64,000 nucleotides of DNA from JAICMB01 sp035295125 (GCA_035295125.1 DATGJP010000102.1:1-64000), one strand, 5' to 3'; counted from the first letter of the stretch, positions 19,430 to 28,849 are shown. Notes: generated by a model not told the origin, from the sequence alone. Made by a program: numbers and translations.

Positions 19430-20872
19430 ATGATCGATCGACGTGTCGTTACAGCATTCGCATGCTTCGTAACGCTTCTCACCTTCTCAGGCTGTCGCCA
19501 ATATTCCGCTCCGGAGACTTCCGGTTCGTTTCAAGCTCCGACCACCCGGCCTCTGACGTATGCCGACGTGGTCGACCGCGTAGCGCCCGCGGTTGTAACC
19601 ATAAGAGCGAATCGCCGGGTCCGCGCGCCCGAGCAGTACCCGTTCTTTAACGATCCGCTGTTTCAGCACTTCTTTGGCTTTGGCCGCATGCCGGGGCAAG
19701 GCGGCGGAACGCAGGTGGAACGCGCCTTGGGCTCGGGCGTGATTGTGCGCCCGGATGGCCATATCCTTACAAATCAGCACGTGGTGGATGGCGCGGACGA
19801 GATTAAGGTCGACTTGAATGATCACCGGACGTTCTCAGCCAAGCTGCTTGGCTCCGATGCTCCTAGCGATCTTGCCGTTCTCAAGATCAACGCAGGCAAT
19901 CTTCCGGTGCTCTCCCTGGGAGATTCGGACAAAGTACGTGTAGGGGACGTTTGCCTGGCGATCGGGAATCCCCTCGGCATCGGCCAAACCGTGACCTCGG
20001 GAATAATCAGCGCCAAGGGCCGGAGAACCGGCCTCAGCAATGGCTCGTTCGAGGACTTCCTGCAAACGGACGCTCCCATCAATCGCGGAAACTCTGGCGG
20101 CGCGCTCACCAATACCAATGCCGAACTGATCGGCATCAACTCGCAAATCATGTCGACCACAGGCGCCAGTATCGGTATTGGCTTTGCGATCCCATCGAAT
20201 ATGGCGCGCACCGTGATGGATCAATTGATCCGCGGCGGCAAGGTGCAGCGCGGCCAACTCGGCGTTTCCATACAGCCGATTACTTCCGATTTGGCGCAGA
20301 GCCTGGGGTTGAAGGACATCAAGGGCGTGATCGTGAGTTCGGTTACGCCTGGAGGCCCTGCCGATAAGGCTGGAATCAAGTCTGGAGACGTGATCACGGC
20401 CCTGAACGGCAAATCGATTGACGATTCCAACACCTTCCGAAATGAAATCGCCAGCAGCGGGCCGGGAACAACCGTGACCCTGACAATCAACCGGAGTGGC
20501 GCGGAGCAGCAGGTGAAAGCCACTCTCGGCGACCTTTCAACCAGTCCGACCGGGAATGACACAGGCGGTGGCGGTGGAGGCGCGGGAAGCGGCCGGCTCG
20601 GAGTTACCATCGCGCCGATTACGCCGGATATTGCGGCTCAACTTGGACTCAAGGCGGGGACGCAGGGGCTGGTTGTAGCGGACGTTGATCCTTCGGGACC
20701 AGCGGCAGATGCCGGCATTCAGGCGGGTGACGTGATAACCGAGGTCAATCGGCAGGCGGTGCGTTCGCCAGGGGATGTTGCATCGGCGCTCGACAAGTCC
20801 AACGGACGCCCGGCGCTGTTGCTCATCAATCGCGGCGGGCAGAATCTATTCGTCACCGTGCATCCACGCTGA
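19430..20872 (+). CDS. HtrA/DegP-family serine protease, lipoprotein form
   Basis: 480 aa from ATG 19430; the open frame runs further back but the true leader is VVTAFACFVTLLTFSGC, a lipobox with Cys22, so the protease should be membrane-tethered. Trypsin-like domain: His117 (LTNQHVVDGAD), Asp147 (APSDLAVLKI) and Ser222 (NRGNSGGAL). Two PDZ domains follow (RGQLGVSIQPI and GRLGVTIAPIT begin them), separated by a Gly-rich linker (GGGGGGAGSG). HtrA proteins degrade or refold damaged envelope proteins. A lipid anchor is less usual than a free DegP. The gene begins 62 bp after the M16 protease gene, so the two envelope proteases may share a transcript. Confidence 0.93.
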   Translation: MIDRRVVTAFACFVTLLTFSGCRQYSAPETSGSFQAPTTRPLTYADVVDRVAPAVVTIRANRRVRAPEQYPFFNDPLFQHFFGFGRMPGQGGGTQVERALGSGVIVRPDGHILTNQHVVDGADEIKVDLNDHRTFSAKLLGSDAPSDLAVLKINAGNLPVLSLGDSDKVRVGDVCLAIGNPLGIGQTVTSGIISAKGRRTGLSNGSFEDFLQTDAPINRGNSGGALTNTNAELIGINSQIMSTTGASIGIGFAIPSNMARTVMDQLIRGGKVQRGQLGVSIQPITSDLAQSLGLKDIKGVIVSSVTPGGPADKAGIKSGDVITALNGKSIDDSNTFRNEIASSGPGTTVTLTINRSGAEQQVKATLGDLSTSPTGNDTGGGGGGAGSGRLGVTIAPITPDIAAQLGLKAGTQGLVVADVDPSGPAADAGIQAGDVITEVNRQAVRSPGDVASALDKSNGRPALLLINRGGQNLFVTVHPR

Positions 20873-20894
20873 ATCGCACAGCAGCATAGCCGCA

Positions 20895-20996
20895 AACAAC
20901 CGAAACTCTCGGGTTTGAAAGGTGGGACAGACGGTTTCGCCTGTCCTTTTTCGGGGAAGTCCAAAAGCAGGCTCAACGCCTGCTCCACCCTTCCAG
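20895..20996. repeat. Palindromic intergenic element, copy 4, with dispersed repeat
   Basis: 20902-20948 repeats 8071-8116 nearly exactly (shared blocks gaaactctcggg... and cggtttcgcctgtcctt), including GGACAG/CTGTCC arms. Then AGCAGGC-tcaac-GCCTGCT (20966-20972, 20978-20984) with ccacccttcca after it. It fills most of the spacer between the HtrA and GH3 genes, which converge. Confidence 0.65.
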
Positions 20997-21002
20997 GTGA
21001 AC

Positions 21003-23165
21003 CTATTTCACATGTAAGGTCGCAGTGAGAGCGATGTTGGCGGATGAATCGCCGATCATCAAGCTCACAGGTTCGGTTTCGACGCGAAAGTCTTTCAGCG
21101 CTGTGTCCCAAAAAGCCAGGCGGGCGGCTGGGAGTTCGATTTCGACAGTTTTGGTCTGGTTCGGCTGAAGCGTCACACGCCGGAAACCGGCGAGTTGCTG
21201 TTGCGGGCGGTCGACCTTCGATTCGGGGTGCTTCACATAGAGCTGCACAACTTCATCGCCGGCCCGAGCGCCCGTGTTGGTCACATCCACGCTTACCGTG
21301 ACCGTCCCGTCCCTGGCAAGCTGCGGGGTGCTGGTGCGGAGATTTGAGAGCTTGAAAGTCGTGTAGCTGAGGCCGAATCCGAAGGGGTAGAGCGGCTCGC
21401 CTTTGAAATACATATAGGTGCGGCCGTGGCGAATGTTGTAGTCCATCATCGGCGGCAACTGGTCGATCGATTTGGGCCAGGTGACGACCAGGTGGCCTCC
21501 GGGCGTGTAGCCGCCAAAGAGGACTTTCGCGAGCGCGGTTCCTTCGTCCTGGGAAGAGTGCGTCATGTGGAGTATCGCCGGAATGTTGGCCTGGGTCAAA
21601 TTGATGGCGTACGGGAAGCTGGAGACCAGGACGACGACCGTTTTGGGATTCGCGATGAAGACCTGTTTGATGACCTGTTCCTGGTAGAGGTCGATCGTTT
21701 CGCGATCGCGGCCTTCGCGTCCGTCGCTTGGGACAGAGCAGGGATATGTGACGCCACCGCCTTCGGGCCCGGAATACCATTCATGCCCCATATCGGGTCC
21801 GCAGGTGGGGTCGTTGCCCACCACCACGATAGCGACGTCGGACTTGCGGGCTGCATTGATGGCGGCGTTGCTCAGGTCGCCGGCGGCGTAGTTGACCGCG
21901 ACGTCGGGGCCGACCTCCTGCTTGATGCCTTCGAGCGGCGTGACGGTGTATGGGGGCGTGCCGCCGTACCAGTCCCAATGGACGGAGTTGGCGAGCGGTC
22001 CGATGACGGCGATGGATTTAAGCGAGTTCTTATCGAGCGGCAGAAGGTTCTTTTCGTTTTTCAGAAGAACAATGGACTCGAGCGCGATTTGACGGGAGAC
22101 CTCGCGGTCTTTTTCGGTGTTCCATGGCTCGGGTGACTCCTTGATCCTGGAATACGGGACCACATCAGGCGGATCGAGAAGTCCGAGTTTGATCGCAACG
22201 CGAAACTTGGGACGTAGCGCGCCGTCGAGATCCCCTTCGGTGAGAGAACCGTCTTTGAAAGCAGCCTTGGCTTCATCGGCGTAGCGGTCGAGGAACTGAT
22301 TGATGCCGGCTTTCACGCAGGCGACCACGGCTGCCTTTTGATTGGGGAAAAGATGACGGGGATTAACGAGTAGGGTGACAGCGCCGCCGTCGCTCGAGAT
22401 GACCTCAACGCCCCATTTTTCGCGGACGATGGTGCGGAGGATGGGATTGACGGCCATCGTGGTCCCGTTCCACGCGTTGTAAGACGCCATCACGGCCTTC
22501 GCGCCACCTTCGAGGAAACCCATCCGGAATGGAACGGAATAGTATTCCCAGAACAGGCGATCGTCGAAATCGGAGGAGGAGATGTTGCGGTGATCCTCAT
22601 TGCTATTGGCGAGGAAATGCTTCAGTAGCGCGGCAGCTTGCCAGTATTTGGGGTCGTCGCCCTGTAGTCCTTTGATGAATGCAGTCGCCATGGTCCCGTT
22701 AAAGAACGGATCCTCGCCGTACACTTCTTCGCTGCGGCCCCAACGGGGGTCGCGCGCGAGATCTGCTTGCGGACCCCAGAGCATCAGGATCTGGCGGTTG
22801 TATTTCGGGGTTTGTGTGATGAAGCGGGCTTCGTAGCCTTGCACACCGGCGGCCTGGCGCACGATATCGGGATCCCATGTTTCTCCCATGCCGGGCGGCT
22901 GGGGGAATTGGGTGGTGGTGATCGGCTGCAGCGGGCCGCGCGTCTCGCGTTGCACGACTCCGTGAATGCCTTCGGAGTTGCCGATGTTGGGCACCCCCAG
23001 GCGAGGGACGCCGGTACGGGTGCCGAGGCAGTTGATCTTCTCTTCCGGAGTCATTAAGGAGAGGAGATTGTCGATCCGTTTTTCCGCTGGGAGATTCGGA
23101 TTCTTGAAAGGTTGTTGCGCGACGGCAGGGATTGCGAGAAGAATGAGGCAGAGCAGGTTTCTCAT
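21003..23165 (-). CDS. Glycoside hydrolase family 3 (beta-glucosidase/beta-xylosidase type)
   Basis: 720 aa with signal peptide (RNLLCLILLAIPAVAQQP). GH3 N-domain, catalytic nucleophile aspartate in VEVISSDGGAV, substrate-pocket motif AALLKHFLANSNE with the KH pair, and GH3 C-domain (SIVLLKNEKNLLPLDK, IAVIGPLANS, GGTPPYTVTPLEGI). The end is a fibronectin-III-like domain (FGFGLSYTTFKLSNL to DVTNTGARAGDEVVQLYVKHP). Removes non-reducing-end sugars from oligosaccharides; beta-xylosidase activity would fit with the GH10 xylanase at 6920-8029, but GH3 specificity cannot be told from sequence alone. It is divergent from the hydrolase-permease fusion gene. Confidence 0.92.
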   Translation of the reverse strand: MRNLLCLILLAIPAVAQQPFKNPNLPAEKRIDNLLSLMTPEEKINCLGTRTGVPRLGVPNIGNSEGIHGVVQRETRGPLQPITTTQFPQPPGMGETWDPDIVRQAAGVQGYEARFITQTPKYNRQILMLWGPQADLARDPRWGRSEEVYGEDPFFNGTMATAFIKGLQGDDPKYWQAAALLKHFLANSNEDHRNISSSDFDDRLFWEYYSVPFRMGFLEGGAKAVMASYNAWNGTTMAVNPILRTIVREKWGVEVISSDGGAVTLLVNPRHLFPNQKAAVVACVKAGINQFLDRYADEAKAAFKDGSLTEGDLDGALRPKFRVAIKLGLLDPPDVVPYSRIKESPEPWNTEKDREVSRQIALESIVLLKNEKNLLPLDKNSLKSIAVIGPLANSVHWDWYGGTPPYTVTPLEGIKQEVGPDVAVNYAAGDLSNAAINAARKSDVAIVVVGNDPTCGPDMGHEWYSGPEGGGVTYPCSVPSDGREGRDRETIDLYQEQVIKQVFIANPKTVVVLVSSFPYAINLTQANIPAILHMTHSSQDEGTALAKVLFGGYTPGGHLVVTWPKSIDQLPPMMDYNIRHGRTYMYFKGEPLYPFGFGLSYTTFKLSNLRTSTPQLARDGTVTVSVDVTNTGARAGDEVVQLYVKHPESKVDRPQQQLAGFRRVTLQPNQTKTVEIELPAARLAFWDTALKDFRVETEPVSLMIGDSSANIALTATLHVK

Positions 23166-23229
23166 TTGTGAGAGCTTCCTCTGGAATTAGGCTAGCAATG
23201 CGCGGCCATAGTAGGATGCTAGCTGGTTC

Positions 23230-25998
23230 ATGCGGCGCCAGTTTCGCATTCTTTATCGCGAGTTTCTGTTCCGGATGGTCGACCTGGAACTGCTATCGGC
23301 TCATGCGCAGGGAGACAGCCGAACGCTGCTCGGACAGTTCGCCTCCCTACTTGTTTTCTGCAGTTTGATTCTTGCCGTGACCGCGGGCCTGTGGGCGGCG
23401 CATTTCAGGAATGAACAGGTTCCGGCGGCGATTCAACTCGTCAGCGCATGGAACATGGAGCATTTCCTGATAGCGACCTCCATGCTGGCAGTGGGCCTGT
23501 TCGCGGTGCTGAGTTGGGAATCGACGTTTCCGGATCGCCGCGACGTGATGCTGCTCGGCCCTCTGCCGGTGCATGCGCGAACATTGTTTCTGGCGAAGAT
23601 CGCGGCGGTTGGCACGGCCTTGGGACTGACGCTGGCGGCGCTGCACGTCTTCGCTGGGATTGCGTGGCCGCTCGCGCTGGCGCGGTTCGACTCCGGACCT
23701 GTCCCGGCTCTCGTCTTCGATCCGCCGCTGCCGCCAGTCAGCGCGGCGGAAATGCCGGCTGTGATGAACCGCGATATCGCGCCGATGCTGCAGCACCTCG
23801 ATCTGGCGGCCGCGGACGGCGGGGCTGGTATTGTTATTGGCGTGTCGGAGCGTGGCGTGCGCCGCGTAATGACCTACGGCGCTGCAAAGCCCGATTCGAT
23901 CTTCGAGATCGGGTCGATCTCAAAGACCTTTACGGGCCTCCTGCTGGCGCAAATGGCCGTGGAGGGCAAGGTCGATCTTCGCCAGGCGGTGCGCGACCTG
24001 TTTCCGCCCGGTATCGCCCCGAGGACGAATGGTTTAGAGATCACGCTTCTTGATCTGGCGACACATCATTCCGGCTTGCCCCGCATGCCTGACAACACAG
24101 GCCCGGGCGACCGGCGGGAATCATACACGAATTATCACGCTCCGGATCTCAACAATTTCATCCAACGACATGGGTTCGGGAAGCCGGCGAATACCGAATT
24201 TCTGTACAGCAATCTCGGGTTCAGTGTGCTCGGCGCGGCGCTCGCAAACCGCGCGCAGAGCAGTTATCCGGAACTCGTGCGCCGGGACATCATGGGTCCG
24301 CTGGGTATGAAGGACACCGTGATTACGCTCTCGGACGAACAGCGCAAGCGCCTCCTGCAGGGTTATGGCTACGATGCGCGTCCGACCGCCGAGTGGAACC
24401 TGGACGTCTTTGCCAGCGCAGGCGGCATCCGCTCCACCGCCGGCGACATGCTTGCCTATCTCGAAGCGGAACTTCATCCTGAAAGGACGCCATTCCGTAG
24501 TGCCCTGGTGGAGTCGCAGCGGTTTCGCGACTATGTGACGGGAAACGTGCGGGTCGCATTGGCCTGGGTTTACGACCCGGAAACAGGCGTTTATACGCAC
24601 GATGGCGCAACGGGTGGTTTCACAAGCTACGCGTGTTTCGACCCGCGGCGTGATTTCGCGGCCGTTGTGTTTCTAAACGCCCATCCAAAGTCGTTCCCGT
24701 TCACGCCTTTCCTGGGCGAGCACGTCCGGCAGCGTCTTGCCGGGGAAGCGGCGCTCTCTTTGACGCCCGTTTCGGTTCCCGGAGCCGGCCCAATACGATC
24801 ATTCTTCGCGTACTGGATCGCAATAGTCCTCGCGGGCACGTTCATTTTTGGCTGTGTGCTCGTGTTGCAGGGCGTCACGGCGCTGGTGCTTCCGCGGAGA
24901 TGGTTTCTGCGAGTCTCCGGTCTCTTGCAACTCGCGGTGTTTTGCCTTTTCGTGAGCGGCTATTTTCTGCAGAGTTCGCCGGCAAATGTGCTGGTGGCGG
25001 GACCACAACAGCCTTGGATGTCGTGGATTCCTTCCTACTGGTTTGTGGGGTTATATCAACAGGTGAGCGGTTCGCTGCACCCGGCGCTGGCGCCATTCGC
25101 ACGCCGCGCATGGGTGGGGCTCGGCGGCGCCCTTTGTGCCACTGCCCTGGTTTATCTGGCTTCGTACGCTCGCACGCTGCGCAAGATCGTCGAGGAGCCG
25201 GACATCGCACCGGCATGTCGAAGCGGCTGGCTACCGCCATTCGGCGGTTCCTTCGAAACCGGAATTGTGCAGTTCAGCATTCGAAGCCTGCTTCGCAGCC
25301 GGCAGCACCGCATGATTTTCGCGTTTTACCTGGGCGCCGGCCTCGCGTTCGGAATTTTGTTCTTGAAAGTGCCATCAGGGGAGCCGTCGACGGTGGATAT
25401 CTGGCACCAACCGTCTGTAGCGCTGCTTGCGGCCACAATCACGATGATGGGTTTTTGGGTGGTGGGGACGCGCGTGGTCTTTTCGCTGCCGCTCGATTTG
25501 CGGGCAAACTGGATTTTTCGCGTGATGCCGTTTCCCGCGGGTCCCCTGTATCTGGCAGCGTGGCGACGCGCCCTATTCGCGTTATCGGTGGTACCCGCCC
25601 TTCTGATATCTGCGGTGGTCATCGGTCCGCTCTGGCCCGGGAGGCAGGCGGCGGCACACCTCGCCGCACTTGGACTGTTCGGCACGATCCTGGCCGAGTT
25701 TTCCTTTGGATCGGCTCTGAAGATCCCGTTCACCTGTTCGTATTTGCCGGGAAGATCGCATATCCATATGACGTTCCTGCTGTGGATGTTCATGCTCCTG
25801 ATCGGTGTCTTGGGGACGGCTATTGGCGAGCGCGATGCTCTGGAAAATCCCGCCGCAACCATGTCCGTTTTGGCCGGACTCGGCATGACGGCGTTGTTCG
25901 CGATTATGCGCAATCGGCGTAACGCAAAGCCGGAGAACGCAGAACTCCGATTTGAGGAAGTACCGCCCGACCAGTTGCAGATCCTCAAGTTGTCCTGA
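23230..25998 (+). CDS. ABC-permease-like membrane protein with inserted serine beta-lactamase-like hydrolase
   Basis: 922 aa. Residues 1-155 carry three to four membrane helices and the loop FPDRRDVMLLGPLPVHARTL. Residues about 172-515 are a complete class C beta-lactamase/esterase-like domain: Ser229-x-x-Lys232 (GSISKTFTG), Tyr326-Ser-Asn328 (FLYSNLGFS) and His457-Asp-Gly459 (THDGATGGF), so all three catalytic motifs are present. From about 525 the membrane part resumes (WIAIVLAGTFIFGCVLVLQG, SYWFVGLYQQVSG, LDLRANWIFRVM, KIPFTCSYLPGR). The flanks match the permease at 58284-60008 in order and in motif (LPVELRANWIFR, KIPFTSSYLPGK). The hydrolase therefore sits inside one loop, probably facing the periplasm. 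No ABC ATPase gene is adjacent. Confidence 0.85.
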   Translation: MRRQFRILYREFLFRMVDLELLSAHAQGDSRTLLGQFASLLVFCSLILAVTAGLWAAHFRNEQVPAAIQLVSAWNMEHFLIATSMLAVGLFAVLSWESTFPDRRDVMLLGPLPVHARTLFLAKIAAVGTALGLTLAALHVFAGIAWPLALARFDSGPVPALVFDPPLPPVSAAEMPAVMNRDIAPMLQHLDLAAADGGAGIVIGVSERGVRRVMTYGAAKPDSIFEIGSISKTFTGLLLAQMAVEGKVDLRQAVRDLFPPGIAPRTNGLEITLLDLATHHSGLPRMPDNTGPGDRRESYTNYHAPDLNNFIQRHGFGKPANTEFLYSNLGFSVLGAALANRAQSSYPELVRRDIMGPLGMKDTVITLSDEQRKRLLQGYGYDARPTAEWNLDVFASAGGIRSTAGDMLAYLEAELHPERTPFRSALVESQRFRDYVTGNVRVALAWVYDPETGVYTHDGATGGFTSYACFDPRRDFAAVVFLNAHPKSFPFTPFLGEHVRQRLAGEAALSLTPVSVPGAGPIRSFFAYWIAIVLAGTFIFGCVLVLQGVTALVLPRRWFLRVSGLLQLAVFCLFVSGYFLQSSPANVLVAGPQQPWMSWIPSYWFVGLYQQVSGSLHPALAPFARRAWVGLGGALCATALVYLASYARTLRKIVEEPDIAPACRSGWLPPFGGSFETGIVQFSIRSLLRSRQHRMIFAFYLGAGLAFGILFLKVPSGEPSTVDIWHQPSVALLAATITMMGFWVVGTRVVFSLPLDLRANWIFRVMPFPAGPLYLAAWRRALFALSVVPALLISAVVIGPLWPGRQAAAHLAALGLFGTILAEFSFGSALKIPFTCSYLPGRSHIHMTFLLWMFMLLIGVLGTAIGERDALENPAATMSVLAGLGMTALFAIMRNRRNAKPENAELRFEEVPPDQLQILKLS

Positions 25999-26023
25999 CT
26001 TTACTAGGCGAGCGCGCGGCGCT

Positions 26024-27478
26024 ATGATTGATCGCACTATGCGATTTGGAATAGCGTTTGCCCTGAGTATTGGTTTGATGTTGCCGGCGGCTGCCGCGCC
26101 GTCAACGACGGCGATCGATTCGTTTCTGGCGCGATACCAGACGCTTGGGCTGTTCAATGGGTCCGCACTCGTAGCAGACCAGGGCCAGGTGGTTTTCAAA
26201 AAGGGCTACGGCCTCGCCAACATGGAGTGGAACATTCCGAACACGCCGGATACGAAGTTCCGCCTGGGCTCCATCACCAAGCAGTTCACGGCGACGCTCG
26301 TAATGCAGCTTGTCGAGCAGGGCAAGATTGAGCTGAACGCGCCGATTACCCGTTATCTGCCCGACTACCCCACAAAAACCGGGGATCGGATCACGATTCA
26401 TAATCTGCTCAATCACACCTCGGGGATTCCCGGCTACACCGAAGTGCCGTCTTGGGCTTCCAAGATGCGCGATCCGTATCCGCCGGCGAAGTTCATCGAG
26501 TTTTTCTCAAAGCTTGACCTGTTCTTCGATCCGGGGACCAAGTTCAGTTACGACAACTCCGGATACTTTCTGTTGGGAGTCATTCTCGAGAAAGTCACTG
26601 GTGAGCCGTATGAGAAACTGCTTCGCGAACGGATCTATACGCCCGTCGGGATGAACGATTCCGGGTACGACTCCACAGCTCCACTGCTTACAAAGCGCGC
26701 CGCGGGGTATGACAAGCATTTCGATGGCAGCTATACGAATACCAGCTATATCGACATGTCGCAGCCTTATGCGGCGGGCTCGCTCTATTCCACCGTTGAA
26801 GATCTTTACAAGTGGGACCAGGCGCTATATGGAGACAAAATTCTCACCGCGGCAAGCAAAGAGAAGATGTTCACTCCGGGACTCTCGAACTATGGATATG
26901 CTTGGGAAATTCGCAAAGGGAAGGATGGTCTGACGATCGAACACGGCGGCGGGATCAATGGATTCAACACCCTGATCACGCGCAACCCCGATACGAAGCG
27001 GCTGATCGTTTTGCTGAATAATACCGGCGGCGCTCCGCTGAATGCAATGGCAAATGGCATTCGCGCCATTCTCGACGGGAAGGAACCCGTGATGCCGAAG
27101 GAACCCGCGGCTCAAGAGCTCTTTAAGACGTATCAGAAGTCGGGGCTGGAAGCGGCGTTGCGCCAAGCCGCGGAAATGAAGGCGGGGACGCAGTACGAAG
27201 CCGGCGAAGGCGAACTGGCCCGGCTCGGCGGGCAGTTACTCGCCACCAGGAAGACGGCGGATGCATTGACACTGGCGAAGCAGCTCACGCAGGACAATCC
27301 GAAATCGATTGGCGCCACGACGCTTCTGGCGCAGGCTGAGAAGGCGAACGGGCATCGGGTTGAGTCGATTCAGGCTTGGTCGCGGGTGATTGATTTGAGC
27401 CCGAATCCGCGGGCATTGCTTATTTACACGGACGAGATCCGGCAATTGTCGAATTTTGACCCCGCGGGAACGAAATAA
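26024..27478 (+). CDS. Secreted serine hydrolase, beta-lactamase class C-like
   Basis: 484 aa from ATG 26024 (ATG 26039 is a plausible alternative; both keep the signal peptide RFGIAFALSIGLMLPAAAA). Motifs: SxxK in RLGSITKQFTATL, YxN in KFSYDNSGYFLLG and HxG in IEHGGGINGF. The fold is that of DD-peptidase/esterase/beta-lactamase-like enzymes; antibiotic hydrolysis should not be assumed. About 110 C-terminal residues are extra and helical with a TPR-like rhythm (LARLGGQLLATRKTADALTLAKQ, ATTLLAQAEKANGH). It follows the permease-hydrolase fusion by 25 bp in the same direction, so the two are probably cotranscribed. Confidence 0.88.
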   Translation: MIDRTMRFGIAFALSIGLMLPAAAAPSTTAIDSFLARYQTLGLFNGSALVADQGQVVFKKGYGLANMEWNIPNTPDTKFRLGSITKQFTATLVMQLVEQGKIELNAPITRYLPDYPTKTGDRITIHNLLNHTSGIPGYTEVPSWASKMRDPYPPAKFIEFFSKLDLFFDPGTKFSYDNSGYFLLGVILEKVTGEPYEKLLRERIYTPVGMNDSGYDSTAPLLTKRAAGYDKHFDGSYTNTSYIDMSQPYAAGSLYSTVEDLYKWDQALYGDKILTAASKEKMFTPGLSNYGYAWEIRKGKDGLTIEHGGGINGFNTLITRNPDTKRLIVLLNNTGGAPLNAMANGIRAILDGKEPVMPKEPAAQELFKTYQKSGLEAALRQAAEMKAGTQYEAGEGELARLGGQLLATRKTADALTLAKQLTQDNPKSIGATTLLAQAEKANGHRVESIQAWSRVIDLSPNPRALLIYTDEIRQLSNFDPAGTK

Positions 27479-27529
27479 CCCGGCTGGTCACACTCGAGCG
27501 GTCCTATTCGTCAGTGTTGAGAGGCATTG

Positions 27530-28390
27530 GTGGACGAACACGACTGGCTGGCCGAACGATTCGAGGAAAACAGAGGTCATATGCGGGCGGTGGCGTACCG
27601 CATATTGGGATCGGCGGCCGAAGCGGACGATGCGATTCAGGAGGCGTGGCTGCGCCTCAACCGGTCGGATGCCGGCGCGATAGAGAATCTCGGAGGCTGG
27701 CTAACGACGGTGGTCGCACGGGTGAGCCTCGACATGTTGCGATCACGGAGTTCCCGTCGGGAGGAGTCCCTGGACGACCGCCGGGCTGAGCACACCGACA
27801 GCAATCTCGAACAGGAGATGTTGCTGGCCGATTCCGTGGGTTCGGCACTGCTTGTGGTGCTGGGAACGCTGGCGCCGGCCGAGCGGGTGGCTTTTGTGTT
27901 GCATGATTTGTTCGCGGTCTCATTCGAGGAGATCGGGCCGATTGTCGGTCGTTCCGCGGTGGCGGCGCGTCAACTCGCGAGCCGGGCGCGGCGGCGTATT
28001 CAGGGGGCGGACACGTCGGGCGAGGCGGACCGTGTTCGCCAGCGGCAAGTTGTGGATGCCTTTCTTGCGGCCGCGCGCGAAGGTGACTTCAACGGCCTTC
28101 TCACGGTGTTGGACCCGGATGTCGTGCTGCGCGCTGACCTCTCGCATGCGTGGCTCGGCGGCCGGCAGGAGATTCGTGGCGCCCAGGCGGTTGCGAACAC
28201 CTTCAACGGTCGCGCGAAGGCGGCGTTGAGGGCCGTGGTGAGCGGCGGCGCGGGAGCGGCCTGGGCTCCCAACGGAAAACTACGGGTCGCATTTGGATTC
28301 ACCATCGAGAACGGGAAGATCGTCGAGATCGAATTGATTGGCCATCCCGAGCGTCTTCCCTTGCTCGATATAACGATCCTGAGCGACTGA
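27530..28390 (+). CDS. ECF sigma factor with SnoaL-like C-terminal domain (SigJ/ECF41-like group)
   Basis: 286 aa from GTG 27530, which has GAGAGG five bases upstream (a TTG directly before it is in frame). Region 2: WLAERFEENRGHMRAVAYRILGS and EADDAIQEAWLRL; region 4: TLAPAERVAFVLHDLFAVSFEEIGPIV. After the linker, residues about 175-286 form a SnoaL/NTF2-like domain (QVVDAFLAAAREGDFNGLLTVLDPDVVLRAD) that in this group modulates sigma activity in place of a classical anti-sigma factor. The DGGGR-type motif that many ECF41 members have in this region is not apparent. The genes facing it encode a carboxymuconolactone decarboxylase and an NmrA-type protein, typical neighbours and candidate targets. 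Confidence 0.87.
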   Translation: MDEHDWLAERFEENRGHMRAVAYRILGSAAEADDAIQEAWLRLNRSDAGAIENLGGWLTTVVARVSLDMLRSRSSRREESLDDRRAEHTDSNLEQEMLLADSVGSALLVVLGTLAPAERVAFVLHDLFAVSFEEIGPIVGRSAVAARQLASRARRRIQGADTSGEADRVRQRQVVDAFLAAAREGDFNGLLTVLDPDVVLRADLSHAWLGGRQEIRGAQAVANTFNGRAKAALRAVVSGGAGAAWAPNGKLRVAFGFTIENGKIVEIELIGHPERLPLLDITILSD

Positions 28391-28393
28391 GGA

Positions 28394-28849
28394 TCAGACC
28401 TTCCAATCGCCCGCGAGTTGCTTGACGGCTCCGTTGAGCCGATTCCAGACATTGATGTTGGCAATGTTGATGATCAAGGCCGCGAGCGCGTTCTCATCGT
28501 AATGCCGGGCAGCTTCGTTCCAGACTTCGTCCGGTACCGGATCATCACGGTCGGCCATGCGAGTAACTGCTTCGGTAAGGGCAAGAGCCGCGCGCTCGGC
28601 GTCGGTGAAGTAGGGTGCGTGCCGCCACACGGGCAGGGCGAAGAGCCGTTCGTCCGTTTCACCGTGCCTCTTGGCGACTCGGGCGTGCCCGTCAACACAC
28701 GTGCCGCAACTGTTGATCTGGCTTGCGCGCAGTTCAATCAACTCCAAAGTCTTGGCTGGGACGCCGCCCTTGTCGGTAGCGGCCTTGAGGGCTTGCAGCG
28801 CCTGCATTGCTTCGGGATAGATCATTACCGGGTGTTTCATCCTTGCCAT
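28394..28849 (-). CDS. Carboxymuconolactone decarboxylase/AhpD-like protein
   Basis: 151 aa from ATG 28849 (a second ATG nine bases further in is possible). The AhpD-type motif CxxCxxxH is present: Cys48-Gly-Thr-Cys51 with His55 in SCGTCVDGHARVAK, preceded by LIELRASQIN. The helical core (YFTDAERAALALTEAVTRMAD, ALAALIINIANINVWNRL) matches the subgroup often annotated as alkylhydroperoxidase-like. The vicinal thiols suggest a peroxidase or disulfide-type reaction rather than decarboxylation. It ends 3 bp from the stop of the convergent sigma gene. Confidence 0.9.
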   Translation of the reverse strand: MARMKHPVMIYPEAMQALQALKAATDKGGVPAKTLELIELRASQINSCGTCVDGHARVAKRHGETDERLFALPVWRHAPYFTDAERAALALTEAVTRMADRDDPVPDEVWNEAARHYDENALAALIINIANINVWNRLNGAVKQLAGDWKV

